Below are positions 22,474 through 32,504 of a stretch of DNA of 64,000 nt, piece by piece. The position numbers were made by a program, and so were the translations under genes. Position 1 is the stretch's first letter. The number at the start of each line of letters is the position of its first letter. Below the pieces are notes generated by a model that did no database searches, was not told where the DNA came from, and saw only the letters and a program-made list of their open reading frames with translations. Source of the DNA: Bedellia somnulentella (Eukaryota > Arthropoda > Insecta > Lepidoptera > Bedelliidae); NCBI GenBank assembly GCA_963576735.1, contig OY755191.1, forward strand, positions 9,391,608 to 9,455,607. The letters run 5' to 3'.

Positions 22474-23040
22474 AAACTAGACAAAAAAACATAATTTGTG
22501 AAATGCAATAAATAAGCTTCTATAAATTCTCCCTATTGCATTTATAAGATGTAAATACTTAGTACGCACACAGCAAAGCTGAGAGAGGCGGCGCGGCGGC
22601 GGATCTCACTTGCAACCTGGTTTCTAAGGCGCAGTGTTGCATTCCAATTTCCGGAGTGTTAGCAACCTAGCACACATACTGTATGCTACTACGTGTTATT
22701 CTAGCACTATAGTTATGAACGACGAACTTGTTGTTATGATGTTCTAAACCTCTCGCAGCATCTTTATGCACATACAATTAAATACGTACTTACCAACTTA
22801 TGGCCGAGGTGCGGCCGAGCAAGACGCTTGAAGACCTTTTTGAAAGTTTTTTTTATTATTTTTATTAATTTATTAACATAAATGTAACTTACAAATAAAA
22901 TAAAGACTATTTACAAAGGGAAAGGGAAAGGGGCTAGATTTAAACATGATAAAAACAACTAGATAAGTAATAAATAATGGAAAATTATGAAATGATTTTA
23001 TATATCCTATAGTATGACTAGAATGACATGAGTATACTTA
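22474..23040. other. Non-coding, short CpG patch
   Basis: About 22580-22610 is GCG-rich. No ORF or known repeat. Confidence 0.45.
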
Positions 23041-23293
23041 TACATACATACATACATATACTCACGGCTGTAAATCCCTAGAAGGGGTAGCCAGAGCTAA
23101 GAAATTCGAAATTCCTCAGCCACTTTTGGACAGTTTAGTGGGGAAAAGATGGTAAAATAAAGGTTGTTGGTGATGGGTCTCCAACCGCATCGCCCAAAAA
23201 TCCCTTAAAAGCCCCAATACCGTTAGTCGCCTCTTACGTACACCCACCGGAAGAAATGGGGTAGTGCTATTCTAAGGCGACACTACACAGCAA
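23041..23293 (-). mobile_element. SINE-A copy, well conserved
   Basis: Complete from (CATA)n to CACTACACAGC with few changes from the other copies. Confidence 0.9.
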
Positions 23294-23424
23294 CATTAAT
23301 AAATATATACATAAGCATACTTATGTATGACATTTATTAATGTTGGATCACAGTGTTGTTAATCGTACTTGTAACGGCTAGCCCGATTTTATGAATTCTT
23401 CCTCCACATGGCTGAGTTGTACTT

Positions 23425-23610
23425 AGTCATGTGACAGTGTATTCGTACAAAACGGCGAAAGGCCTGCCTCCTATCACGTGAGTACGCTGTCCAAGCAAAA
23501 CGTGGGTATATTGAACAACCGGTGACAATGTCACATGATGTTCAGAAGTATTAGTTCCTCTGCCAACTCCTTCGGGGATAAATGGCGTGAACGTTTGAGT
23601 GTGAGTTATC
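23425..23610 (+). mobile_element. SINE-B copy, the best preserved
   Basis: GTGACAGTGTATTCGTAC, TCACGTGAGTACGCTGTCC, GGTGACAATGTCAC, GTTCAGAAGTATTAG, CTCTGCCAACTCCTTCGGGG, TGGCGTGAACGTTTGAG in order. Confidence 0.78.
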
Positions 23611-24127
23611 GCGAATATACTTGGTGTTTTAATTTTAGATGAATAAATTTAAAAAGAGTAAGAATTTAAAAGAATTTTTAGTAGTTACATGCCCCAGCAC
23701 AAGCCCGCAGTGCTGCTAAATAAAGTCATATTATTATGGCCACACTGTTTTAGTTTACATATAGGGCTGTGTTGCCATGTAGAAATAGTGTAGATAAGAT
23801 AGATTATTCTTTTTCGAGGAAGTTTTGTGTCATTCATAAGATGGGACTGCACTGTTGTTATGTTAATCGCATATGGAGCGTGCTTAAAATTACAGGATTA
23901 ATATTTGGTTTGAATCCAAGTCTCTTAGATTGTAGTTTAGACGCATAATGACCAAACACTTAAAAACTGTACCCTTGTTCAACATTTAGAATTAATAAAT
24001 GTGATTAAACTTAACAGGTATTTTAAATAGACTTTTGATAAGGAAACTAATGATATGAATAATACTTTACAATAACACTTGCCTGAAATCCAAGACTAAG
24101 ACTGAAGATTTGTTTTCATCATTGGAA
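23611..24127. other. Non-coding, nothing assigned
   Basis: No gene or repeat recognised. Confidence 0.5.
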
Positions 24128-24200
24128 TAATTGCCCTTAGCGGGATTCGAACCTGGGACGCCGGCTTTGAAAGCAAACTAATCTTTCAAACTGTTTCCTT
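24128..24200 (-). repeat. tRNA-derived SINE fragment
   Basis: The minus strand carries a B-box, GGTTCGAATCCCGCTAAGGG. The upstream part does not fold as a clear tRNA, so it is a SINE relic rather than a gene. Confidence 0.5.
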
Positions 24201-24244
24201 TCCTAACAGAATCCTCCAGATAAAGCTGTATCAGTTTAATATAG

Positions 24245-24489
24245 ACATACATGTATATACTCACGGCCGTAAATCCCAAAAAGGGGTAGCCAAAGCTTCA
24301 TAGATTGATACTCTTCAGCCATATTTGGAAGTTGACAGGGGACAAGATGATAGGAATAAAGTATTGTTGGTAAAGGGTGTCCAACCGCATCTCCCAAAGA
24401 CCACTTCAGAAGCCCTATACCCTTATTCGCCTCTTACGCGCCCAAGGGGTGAAAGGGGTAGTGACATTCTAAGCCGGCACTACACAGCA
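24245..24489 (-). mobile_element. SINE-A copy, diverged subtype
   Basis: Has AAAAAGGGGTAGCCAAAGC in place of the CTAGAAGGGG form, as do 22202-22473, 31336-31546 and 43745-43900. This suggests an older subfamily. Confidence 0.83.
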
Positions 24490-25221
24490 AACATAAAATT
24501 AAAATACTATACTCTTCCGAGATAATATGATATTCACAACTCATCAAAGCTGGTGCAACAAGGGCGACTCGCGCTCTGAGGGCCCATCATGCATGTGATT
24601 CGCAACCCTACACTGTAACTATCTGCTTAGTAGCTATTGAATATTCAAGTCTGTTCCGCGGTCCCGGATTTGTTCCAGTCCCATATTGCGGACTTGTGTG
24701 ACCTATTTTTGAAAATGTAATTGAATTGTGTCAGCGACTGTATCACTTTGGACAGTGAATCTCTTTGATTTCGTTTCGGTTTGTTTGAACAAAGCTACAC
24801 TGTGATATTTTGATAGAAAATGTAGGAAAATAATTCGGCCAGTGATCGAAATTCGAGTATGGCTTTAGACAAAAAATATTATGTCGATAGGCTTACTATA
24901 TACTGAATAAAATTTATATAATCTTTATTTTGAATCATTTATATTTTTTTAGTATTGTAAATTAGTTCAACTAAATAGGAAATGTTGTGCATGCTGTTCT
25001 GGTACTGCATCTGAATAAAACATATACGTCTTATGTAAATTATAATATAATATGATGTTGTACTGTGTGCATGCCTAATAAATAAATAAATAAACAAAAT
25101 AGAATGGGCGTGTGTTAAATATAATTGAGTATGAGTGTATTTTTATTTTTTTACGAAATATTTCGCGAAAGTGTAAAATGTGTTTGTAAAAAGTTGTATT
25201 GAAAAGTAGAAAAAAAATTTT
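24490..25221. other. Non-coding, nothing assigned
   Basis: AT-rich; no gene seen. Confidence 0.5.
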
Positions 25222-25502
25222 AAGTAAAAAAACTTTTTAAGAAAAAGCTTTTATTTGAACGCTCTAAAAAGAAGAAAATAAAATATTCCTTTTGGATTAT
25301 ACTAACAACTCCGCGAGGTTTACATACCTATCAACATTCCTTTAAATCATAATAATTTGTGGTAAATCGAGCAACAAGTTTTTATTATTATATATAAATT
25401 GTGTAGAATGAGGAGTTGTTAGTATAATCCAAAAGGAATATTTTATTTTCTTCTTTTTAGAGCGTTTAAATAAAAGCTTTTTCTTAAAAAGTTTTTTTAC
25501 TT
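25222..25502. mobile_element. Foldback element, 91-bp arms
   Basis: Arms 25222-25312 and 25412-25502 are reverse complements with a single mismatch. The loop is 99 bp. Outer ends are AAGTAAAAAAACTTTTTAAG and its complement. No ORF. Confidence 0.82.
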
Positions 25503-25604
25503 ATTTTTTTTTATTTTTTACTTTTTAGTTATCTTTTTAGTTTTTATTTTTTACTTTTTAGTAAACGACACATTCTTTTTTCAATTTATTATTACTCTCA
25601 AAAT

Positions 25605-25968
25605 GCCCTCTCATTTGATACCCATATTGTAGAAGTAGACTAGAGGTAACTATTCCGCCATCCTGCATGGTCCGCCATATTGGATTCACAATGACGTCAT
25701 ATTCTTTTTCTAGTCACTCTTAACAAGCCCTTTCATTTGATACCCATATTGTAGAAGTAGACTAAAGGTAACTATTCCGCCATCCTGCATGGTCCGCCAT
25801 ATTGGATTCAGAATGACGTCATATTCTTTTTCTAGTCACTCTTAACAAGCCCTTTTATTTGATACCAATATTGTATAAGTGGATAAAATATAACTGTTCT
25901 GACATCTTGTATGATCCGCCATATTGAATTTAGAATGACGTCACATATCTTATCATATATTGTCATCC
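25605..25968 (+). repeat. 122-bp tandem repeat, three units
   Basis: Units start at 25605, 25727 and 25849. The first two are nearly identical (CACAATG/CAGAATG, CTAGAGG/CTAAAGG). The third is diverged. Every unit contains the palindrome TGACGTCA and CCGCCATATTG. The flank to about 26060 (TTTCAGCACAAACGGTTGAA) appears to belong to the same dispersed family. Confidence 0.88.
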
Positions 25969-26099
25969 AAACAAAATGCGTCCACAAAATTTCAGCACAA
26001 ACGGTTGAATATATCTACTTCAAAATTGAGTTCAAAGATTTCACCCGAACACACAAATATAAACATTGCAAGTTAAATAAAAGCTTTTAAAAACAATGT

Positions 26100-26203
26100 T
26101 AAGATGATTTGGAAGCTCGAGAAGTTTGTCTGAATTGTACAAAGTGGCGATTCATAGTCTTTGCCTACTCCAATGGGAAATATGCATGTCGGTATGTATG
26201 GAT
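26100..26203 (+). repeat. RTE-like LINE 3' fragment
   Basis: AGAAGTTTGTCTGAATTGTA, AAAGTGGCGATTCATAGTCT, TGCCTACTCCAATGGGAAA match the LINE C-terminal end. Confidence 0.65.
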
Positions 26204-26267
26204 CAAAATATATTAGTTGTTTGTATTCCGTTTTTTACTACGTTTTAATTATAGCCCATCATATATA

Positions 26268-26600
26268 TTGACTGCCTCCGTGATCTCGCGGTTAAGTGCT
26301 TGGTTTCAAGTACGGAGGTCTCGGCTTCGATCCCCGAGGGGTGGTAACCTTACAAATTTAATTTGTTAGATTTAACCAAGTCTGGAAGGATATTGCAGGC
26401 TTGAATCACCTGATTATCCGAAAATTAAGATGATTCCGTGCTTCGGAGGGCACGTTAAGGCGTCGGTCCCGGCTACTATCACGGTAGCATTTGTTAGTCT
26501 GCCAACCATTGGCCAGTGTGATGGACTATGGCCAAATCGCCCTATATAGGGTAGGCTCGAGCCCATTTTGGACATATATGAGCTGTGAGAAAATTATAGC
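26268..26600 (+). mobile_element. tRNA-derived SINE-C
   Basis: The head resembles a tRNA gene: CTCGCGGTTAAGTGCTTGG (A-box region) and CTTCGATCCCCGAGGGG (B-box and T-arm). The body is GCAGGCTTGAATCACCTGAT, then GGTCCCGGCTACTATCACGG and CATTGGCCAGTGTGATGGAC. Partial copies lie at 6115-6312 and 19565-19650. Confidence 0.8.
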
Positions 26601-27539
26601 CCCCTAACACCTACGATCTGAGTCATTATTTTTTTGCAAACAATTTCAACATGTTGAGGGCCTCTCTTTTAGAAAACGTGTATCACATATTTCCATACAC
26701 TTCATCTTCAAATGCAAAAAATTCTTACAAACTTTAGACGTTATATAGGTTTTGGGTTTGAACTTTTTGCATCACCAAAAATAATCTTGCATTCCTTCCT
26801 AATAACGTATTTTCGAAAAATCTAAAATAAATAAAGTTTTTTAATGTAAATTAATGTCAAAATTGAGACAAACTTAATACAACGTTAAGTATTTTATTTT
26901 CAAATATAACAAAACTCAAAATAATTTGCGTAAGTATCAAAATATGTCCTGAAACAATTGTTTAAGAATTAGGGAAATAAACCGAAGAAACATTTTACTA
27001 AATAAAATATTTGCAACAAAAAAAAACAATATGCAAATCATAACAGCTTAAGAAAGGTGTGGATCCGAATAAATTCAACGCAAAACTCCAATTAATCTGA
27101 TTATGGATAACATTCTCCCGATCTCCAAAAAGTTGCGAGATGAAATTAAAACTTTTCCCCAAAAGGGCTCTTATCAAATGGCCCTCGAAATCCCTCGCGA
27201 CTTTGAGCCTATCTCCGCAAATCTTATAAATTAAACAATAACTTTGGATTGAATTAGATTGAAACAATAGAATTTTCTCATTTAAAAGTCTGACGGATCA
27301 CTAAACAGGGTTCATCGTTTCGTGTTGGAACTATAAATATGATAGTTCTAGAAGTTTTAATACTTTTCAAACACAGGTTTATGAATAAAGCTATCAGTGC
27401 TTTATTAAATAGAATATTTATAATGAATAGATCGTGATAAATGTAAAGAAATAGGAAAAAAGATTTTGACATAGTTTGGGCACATAGAGGATGGATGGCA
27501 AGAAATTGGTAAAAACGATCTATAAAGTATTAAAAAAAA
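26601..27539. other. Non-coding, nothing assigned
   Basis: Short ORFs on the minus strand (up to 89 codons) have no recognisable domain and are not called. Confidence 0.5.
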
Positions 27540-27655
27540 TATCGATGTGAACGAAACTAGAGAGGATTATCAGGAGCGTAAAAAGTGATGATCAATACTA
27601 TCTCTCTGTCTTTCCCTACCCCAATAGGAACTAATGGCGTAAATGTATGTATGTA
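27540..27655 (+). repeat. RTE-like LINE 3' fragment with (TATG)n end
   Basis: GTGAACGAAACTAGAGAGGA, then TACCCCAATAGGAACTAATG, GCGTAAATGTATGTATGTA. It reaches the true 3' terminus of the LINE. Confidence 0.72.
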
Positions 27656-28504
27656 CATTGGTGTAGCCTTGACTTAGGATTTGAGTTCACGATTAATTGT
27701 ATGAGATGACCTATCACAGTTGTAAGCAATGTTGAGCAAAATTTAGCTGGATCAATATACAAAGAAAATCATGTAAACTACGAGGACATCCACCTCGAGC
27801 CTAATAGACAAAAATTTAAAAACAAATTAAAAAAAATATTTTCTTAACTCACTACCATAGATGTAACTAAATAAAAATTTATTAAAAGAGACTCTACCTG
27901 CAGACAAACTGGAAAACAGTTTTGCAGGGCTTTGTTATAATTAAATGTCACCATTTATATGAATAAAGATTAATAATAATAATAATATTTACCTGCTTCG
28001 ATTTCTATCACCACATAATGCAAAAGATAAGAAAAAATGCATATAAGTATTCAGAAAAATATCCTTGATCATTGGACGAATATCCAAATGGACTACTCTA
28101 ACAATATAAACAGACTATTACTTGGGATTGTAATAACGTTATGTTTATAGTATATAGTATTTAAAAGGTTTTTAATATGCATTATTTGTAAGCTAAAGTA
28201 AAATATTGCGCCAAAATTTCGCGGAATTTTAATCACAATCAAAATCAATCATTGTTGTGTAACTCGTATGTCAATTTTAGCCGACAATACATGGGATGTT
28301 TAAACACCATTTTAATTATTCCGAACACCAGGCAGAATACAACATAATGCATAAATATAGGTTATAGTATTATATTATCTGTGATATAGGTATACGTTTT
28401 CAAAGTAGATATTTTCCGTTCACTGCCTGCCCCAAGATGACTATCAAATAAAAGGGTTCATCATATGTTACTATTGTTTTGCGTATTTGTACAAAAAAAC
28501 ACAT
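27656..28504. other. Non-coding, (AAT)n microsatellite
   Basis: An (AATAAT)n run near 27973-27988; otherwise nothing recognised. Confidence 0.5.
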
Positions 28505-28715
28505 TCAAGCCATTTGTTCGAATTGGGGTAGGCAGAAACTATCGATCGGCACTGTGTACGGTCCTGGCAAACAAAAATTTGCATTCGTAAATCTCTTAAT
28601 ACATCTCTTTTTAGTCTTTAGGTTACGGATGACAGCCATTTATAAGTACATATTCTATTTGATGTAAATGTGTCTTCTGTGGCCGCCCTCTAAGTATACA
28701 ATCATCCCCTGAGGT
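28505..28715 (-). repeat. RTE-like LINE 3' fragment
   Basis: ATTGGGGTAGGCAGAAACTA, CGATCGGCACTGTG and GTGTCTTCTGTGGCCGCCCT align in order with 47110-47300 of the RTE-like LINE, about 200 bp of its C-terminal coding region. Confidence 0.7.
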
Positions 28716-28799
28716 CTATTTACCTATACACTGGACAAATCGGTATAATTACACAATAACATGGCTAGGTGTAACTATGAAACTCGATTTTAATCTTCA

Positions 28800-29212
28800 A
28801 GAGCCGGCGTGAAGTGCGTTTCTAGGGTTCCGCATCTCTAAAGGTCAAAAACAAAAACCATATAGAATCACTTTGTTGTCCATCCGTCCGTACTACTGAC
28901 CATTGTACCTAAGAGCTGTGAAATTTAACTTCTCACATCTGATTTCTTAATTGAGTATTCCAGCTGAGAACAACTTAAGTATCGATCTGTCGCATTGAAA
29001 TCTTAACAACTGAATGAGACAAAACGATACTTAAGTCGTTCTGAGCTTGAATACTCAATTCAGAAATCGGGCGTAAGTCAACGCAATCAAATCATCCATG
29101 CCGCAAAGTTTCGAAGCTCGCAAGGGAATCAAAACTAACAGGTACTCCCGTGACTTCAGGTTGGTACGAAACCCTAGATGCGACTCACACTTGGCCAGTT
29201 TTTTTACTCACT
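28800..29212 (+). repeat. Common lepidopteran non-coding repeat with internal palindrome
   Basis: Begins around CTAGGGTTCCGCATCTC, continues ATCACTTTGTTGTCCATCCG and ends CGACTCACACTTGGCCAG followed by a T-run. I recognise this order as a widespread lepidopteran repeat. It carries an imperfect inverted repeat, 28941-28986 against 29024-29069 (word TTGAGTATTC...CTTAAGTATCG). Confidence 0.65.
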
Positions 29213-29668
29213 TCGACGGCAGAACCAGGGATAAAATATTGACTAGTCTACTTCTTTAACAGGTCATCGCGTGACGCCATCGTAAATATGAAAGCTGTGT
29301 CCCGCCCTGGACCCGGGAGACACAGCAGTATTTGCGGCTGCACTCTGTACCAAGATTTATCTTTTCACAACTAGAAATCGTATTTACTATTTTTATACAG
29401 GATTTCTTTAAACTCACCGAGTTCCCGCATGATTCTGTTTGCCCGAGTTCTTGTGAAAATATTGAGTTGCATTGAAAAGTTAACATCGGAGGAGTTTGAA
29501 TTTGACCGCGTACAATTTGCTGTATGCTGTACGCGAAATTCTTCGTTCGAGAAACATGCTTCAATACAACTTTGCAAATATAGTTTATAGGCGAGAAAAG
29601 TTTATACATATTTCTTTGTAAAAGGTTTGTGTCTCTTTTGAAGTAGATGAACAGATAGTATTATTTTA
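29213..29668. other. Non-coding, ORF not supported
   Basis: A 117-codon minus-strand ORF (29256-29609) is open but shows no domain, signal peptide or conserved motif, so I leave it uncalled. Confidence 0.4.
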
Positions 29669-29877
29669 GCTGTGTAGTGTCTTAGAATAGCACTACCCTA
29701 TTTTTTCCGGTGGGTGTACGTTCTTACGCGACTAACGGTTTTTAAAAGATTTTTGGGCGATGCGGTTGGAGACCCATCACCGACAACCTTTATTTCACCA
29801 TCTTTTCCTCACTCATTTCTAATCCTTTAGCTCTGACTACCCCATCTAGGGATTTATAGCCGTGAGTATATGTATGT
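29669..29877 (+). mobile_element. SINE-A copy with internal deletions
   Basis: Starts GCTGTGTAGTGTCTTAG and ends GCCGTGAGTATATGTATG. The AAAGTGGCTGAGGAATT portion is shortened. Confidence 0.82.
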
Positions 29878-29945
29878 TCACAAGATAATATAATAATAAG
29901 AAAATGTAACCATTCAATCAGTCTACGTCCTGTCAAAAAGAAGTG

Positions 29946-30505
29946 AAATCCCAACAAAAACATTCTGTAAAAAACTAGCCAAGTCTCGATAGAGCTGCTT
30001 GTTTATCTCTAAAAAGTAATGAAATCTCTAAAATAATTGGAGCCAATTCTAAGGTTCCTTACTGCGATTTATTTATCATTATAGTCGTAGTTAATTTTAC
30101 GTGACTTGGCCGTTGAACATTCTTGACACGTTTAGTATGTACAAGTTTATTTACTAAGTTATTTGCAGATTTATTCAAATCTTCTAAACTTCTTTGCCGA
30201 TTATGTAGAGTCCGCTTCACAATTTTTTGTTATTCTAATCTATCTTTATTTTTAGTTGTAAGAACTCTGGTGATTATTTCTATGTTTCTCTTTAAACTTT
30301 AATCATAATCTACTAATTACAAGTCAACGGCCAAGTCACGTAAAATAATATAATAATAACTATAATAATAAATCAATCGAAGTAAGGAACCTTAGACTTG
30401 GCTCCGCTTATTTTAGAGATTTCATTACTTTTTAGAGATAAACAAGCAGCTCTATCGAGACTTGGCTAGTTTTTTAGAATAGGCAGAATGTTTTAGGTGG
30501 GATTG
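29946..30505. mobile_element. Foldback element, about 175-bp arms
   Basis: Left arm 29946-30116 and right arm 30322-30505 are inverted copies. A long block from AAAAAACTAGCCAAGTCTCG to TTAGAGATTTCATTACTTTT is identical, and the inner end is TTACGTGACTTGGCCGTTGA. Indels lie in an (ATA)n stretch. A roughly 205-bp AT-rich centre without an ORF separates the arms. Confidence 0.8.
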
Positions 30506-30629
30506 GTATTTACACAATAATGCTTACTGAATTGTCTGTTTTAGAACTAGTAATAGTAAGATTGTTTTATAAATATAATACAGTAAAATATCCAAATATA
30601 TTACAGAATAGAAAACTCTTTATCGTAAA

Positions 30630-30878
30630 TACACACACACACACATACTCACGGCTATAATTCCCTAGAAGGGGTAGCCAGAGCTAAGGAATTATAAATT
30701 CCTCAGCCACTTTTGGAAGTTGAGTGGGGAAAAGATCGTAAAATAAAGGTTTTTAGTGATGGGTCTCCAACCGCATCGCCCAAAAATCCAATAAAAAGCC
30801 CCAATACCCTTAGTCGCCTCTTACGACACCCGTGGGTAGAAAGGGGTAGCGACATTCTCAGCCGGCACTACACGGCAA
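30630..30878 (-). mobile_element. SINE-A copy with (AC)n tail
   Basis: Complete. The usual (CATA)n terminus is replaced by (AC)n. Confidence 0.86.
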
Positions 30879-30928
30879 ATCTAAAAAAATATGTATTTAC
30901 ATACAACAAAACTATGCAATCTTCAAAT

Positions 30929-30975
30929 TCGATCGGCGATCACTAAAAGTGATCTCTTCCAGATAACCTTTGGTA
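30929..30975 (-). repeat. LINE tail family D fragment
   Basis: AAAAGTGATCTCTTCCAGAT and AACCTTTGGT complement the block at 955-985. Confidence 0.55.
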
Positions 30976-31335
30976 AGGACTGTATAATCAGTTCATCTTA
31001 AATCTATTAAACTATATTTCTTGCTTAAGTACCAAAAGACAGACTAACTGAAAAGTACTGTTGCAAGCTGAAGTTAAACAGCTAAAATAATACATAATAA
31101 ACAAATAAAATCTACGCTTGAATTTCATAACGGTCCAACTTGGAGCATTCAGCTGACGTGTAAACGAATACTAATTTCAGGGGAAAGATGTTTCTAGAAC
31201 GAAAACGCGGAATTATCATTTCAAATGCAACATTTCCAGCGCTCTTATTAAACCCAGAACTGTTTGATTCAATTCAACAGTTGCGAGAAACAATGCAAAT
31301 TACAGCCCGTTGTGTTTCAATTTTTAGCTATTTAG

Positions 31336-31546
31336 GTACATATACTCACGGCCATGAATCCCAAAAAGGGGTAGCAAGAGCTTCAGTGCTGGAAACTCCT
31401 CAGCCACATTCGGAAGTTGATAGGGGACAAGATGGTAGAAATAAAGTATCGTTGGTGATGGGTTTTCAACCACATCGCCCAAAAACCACTTAAAAAAGCC
31501 CCATAGTCGCCTTACGACGCCCGAAGTTACTATTAGTGACGACACG
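31336..31546 (-). mobile_element. SINE-A copy, older subtype, 5' end eroded
   Basis: Matches through ACAAGATGGTAGAAATAAAG to the TTACGACGCCCG region. The 5' terminal GCCGGCACTAC is barely recognisable. Confidence 0.75.
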
Positions 31547-32042
31547 AAAAAATTGACATTTAATAAATTTAAATCTGTATTATTTAATTATTTGATTGAC
31601 AATTGTATATACTCTGTGAAAGACTTTTTAGCAAAATGTAATAATTGATCAAAAATTAAAGCTTTACTATTTTATTAAATGTAACCAATTTTAAACCAAT
31701 GTAATAAGTATTTACACGCCGCAAGGTAGAACAAGATGAACTATTTAAAAAAACCTACCACCTTATTTAACTCTTGTTTCTCGTAAATAAACGCTTTTTA
31801 TTTTATTTTTTATTTTAAGACAGAAAAGGGTAGTGACATTCTAAGTTCTTGCTACACGTCACGGCATGGAGTGAGAACAAGTTTTTATATTTTTTAAATT
31901 GCTGATTCAGTTATAGTTTCATCAGTCAACGAACATAGTGCTGCCTGTATTAGATAATAATTGAGTTATTAAAATTAAATTCAAAATTTTACAAATTATT
32001 TCCAGACCCAGTAACATTTAAATTATCTAGAAAAATCAGTAT
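31547..32042. other. Non-coding, one SINE-A end fragment
   Basis: 31826-31866 (AAAGGGTAGTGACATTCTAA and onward) is a stray 5' end of a minus-oriented SINE-A. Nothing else is seen. Confidence 0.5.
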
Positions 32043-32308
32043 TGTGAATTTATACATACATATACTCACGGCTATGAATCCCTAGAAGGGCTAGCCAGAG
32101 CTACGGAATTAGAAATTCCTCAGCCACTTTTGGAAAGTTGAGTAAGGAAAAGTTGGTAAAATAAAGGTTGTTGGTGATGGGTCTCCAACCGCATCGCCCA
32201 AAAATCCCTTATAATCCCCCATACCGTTAGTCGCCTCTTACGTACACCCACGGGAAGAAATGGGGTAGTGCTATTCTAAGGCGACACTACACAGCACTGT
32301 GAATTTAT
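32043..32308 (-). mobile_element. SINE-A copy with target-site duplication
   Basis: Flanked by TGTGAATTTAT at 32043-32053 and 32298-32308. Body 32054-32297 is complete. Confidence 0.88.
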
Positions 32309-32421
32309 CTAAATAATATAGTGAAAGGTGAACCTACCTACCATAAAATAGGTATATTATCATTGGATTAAGATGTTAGACTATTATTATTATTATTATT
32401 TTAGGGACACTTTTAGTTTCT

Positions 32422-32472
32422 CGCCTCTCCCATGGCCGAAACAGAAAATTAGAATTTTAAATGGGAGAGGCG
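32422..32472 (-). other. 3' UTR hairpin of the R4/Dong-like LINE
   Basis: CGCCTCTCCCAT at 32422-32433 pairs perfectly with 32461-32472 across a 27-base loop. It sits just inside the element's 3' end, where the reverse transcriptase of such elements recognises its RNA. Confidence 0.7.
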
Positions 32473-32504
32473 GTACTCCCCGACAAGAGCACAGTCGGTC
32501 GGGG

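Noticed and set aside
25605..25968. CRISPR-like array
   Set aside because: Units are contiguous 122-bp tandem copies without spacers, in eukaryotic DNA.
29256..29609. 117-codon minus-strand ORF as a gene
   Set aside because: No motif, signal peptide or transcript signal could be recognised.
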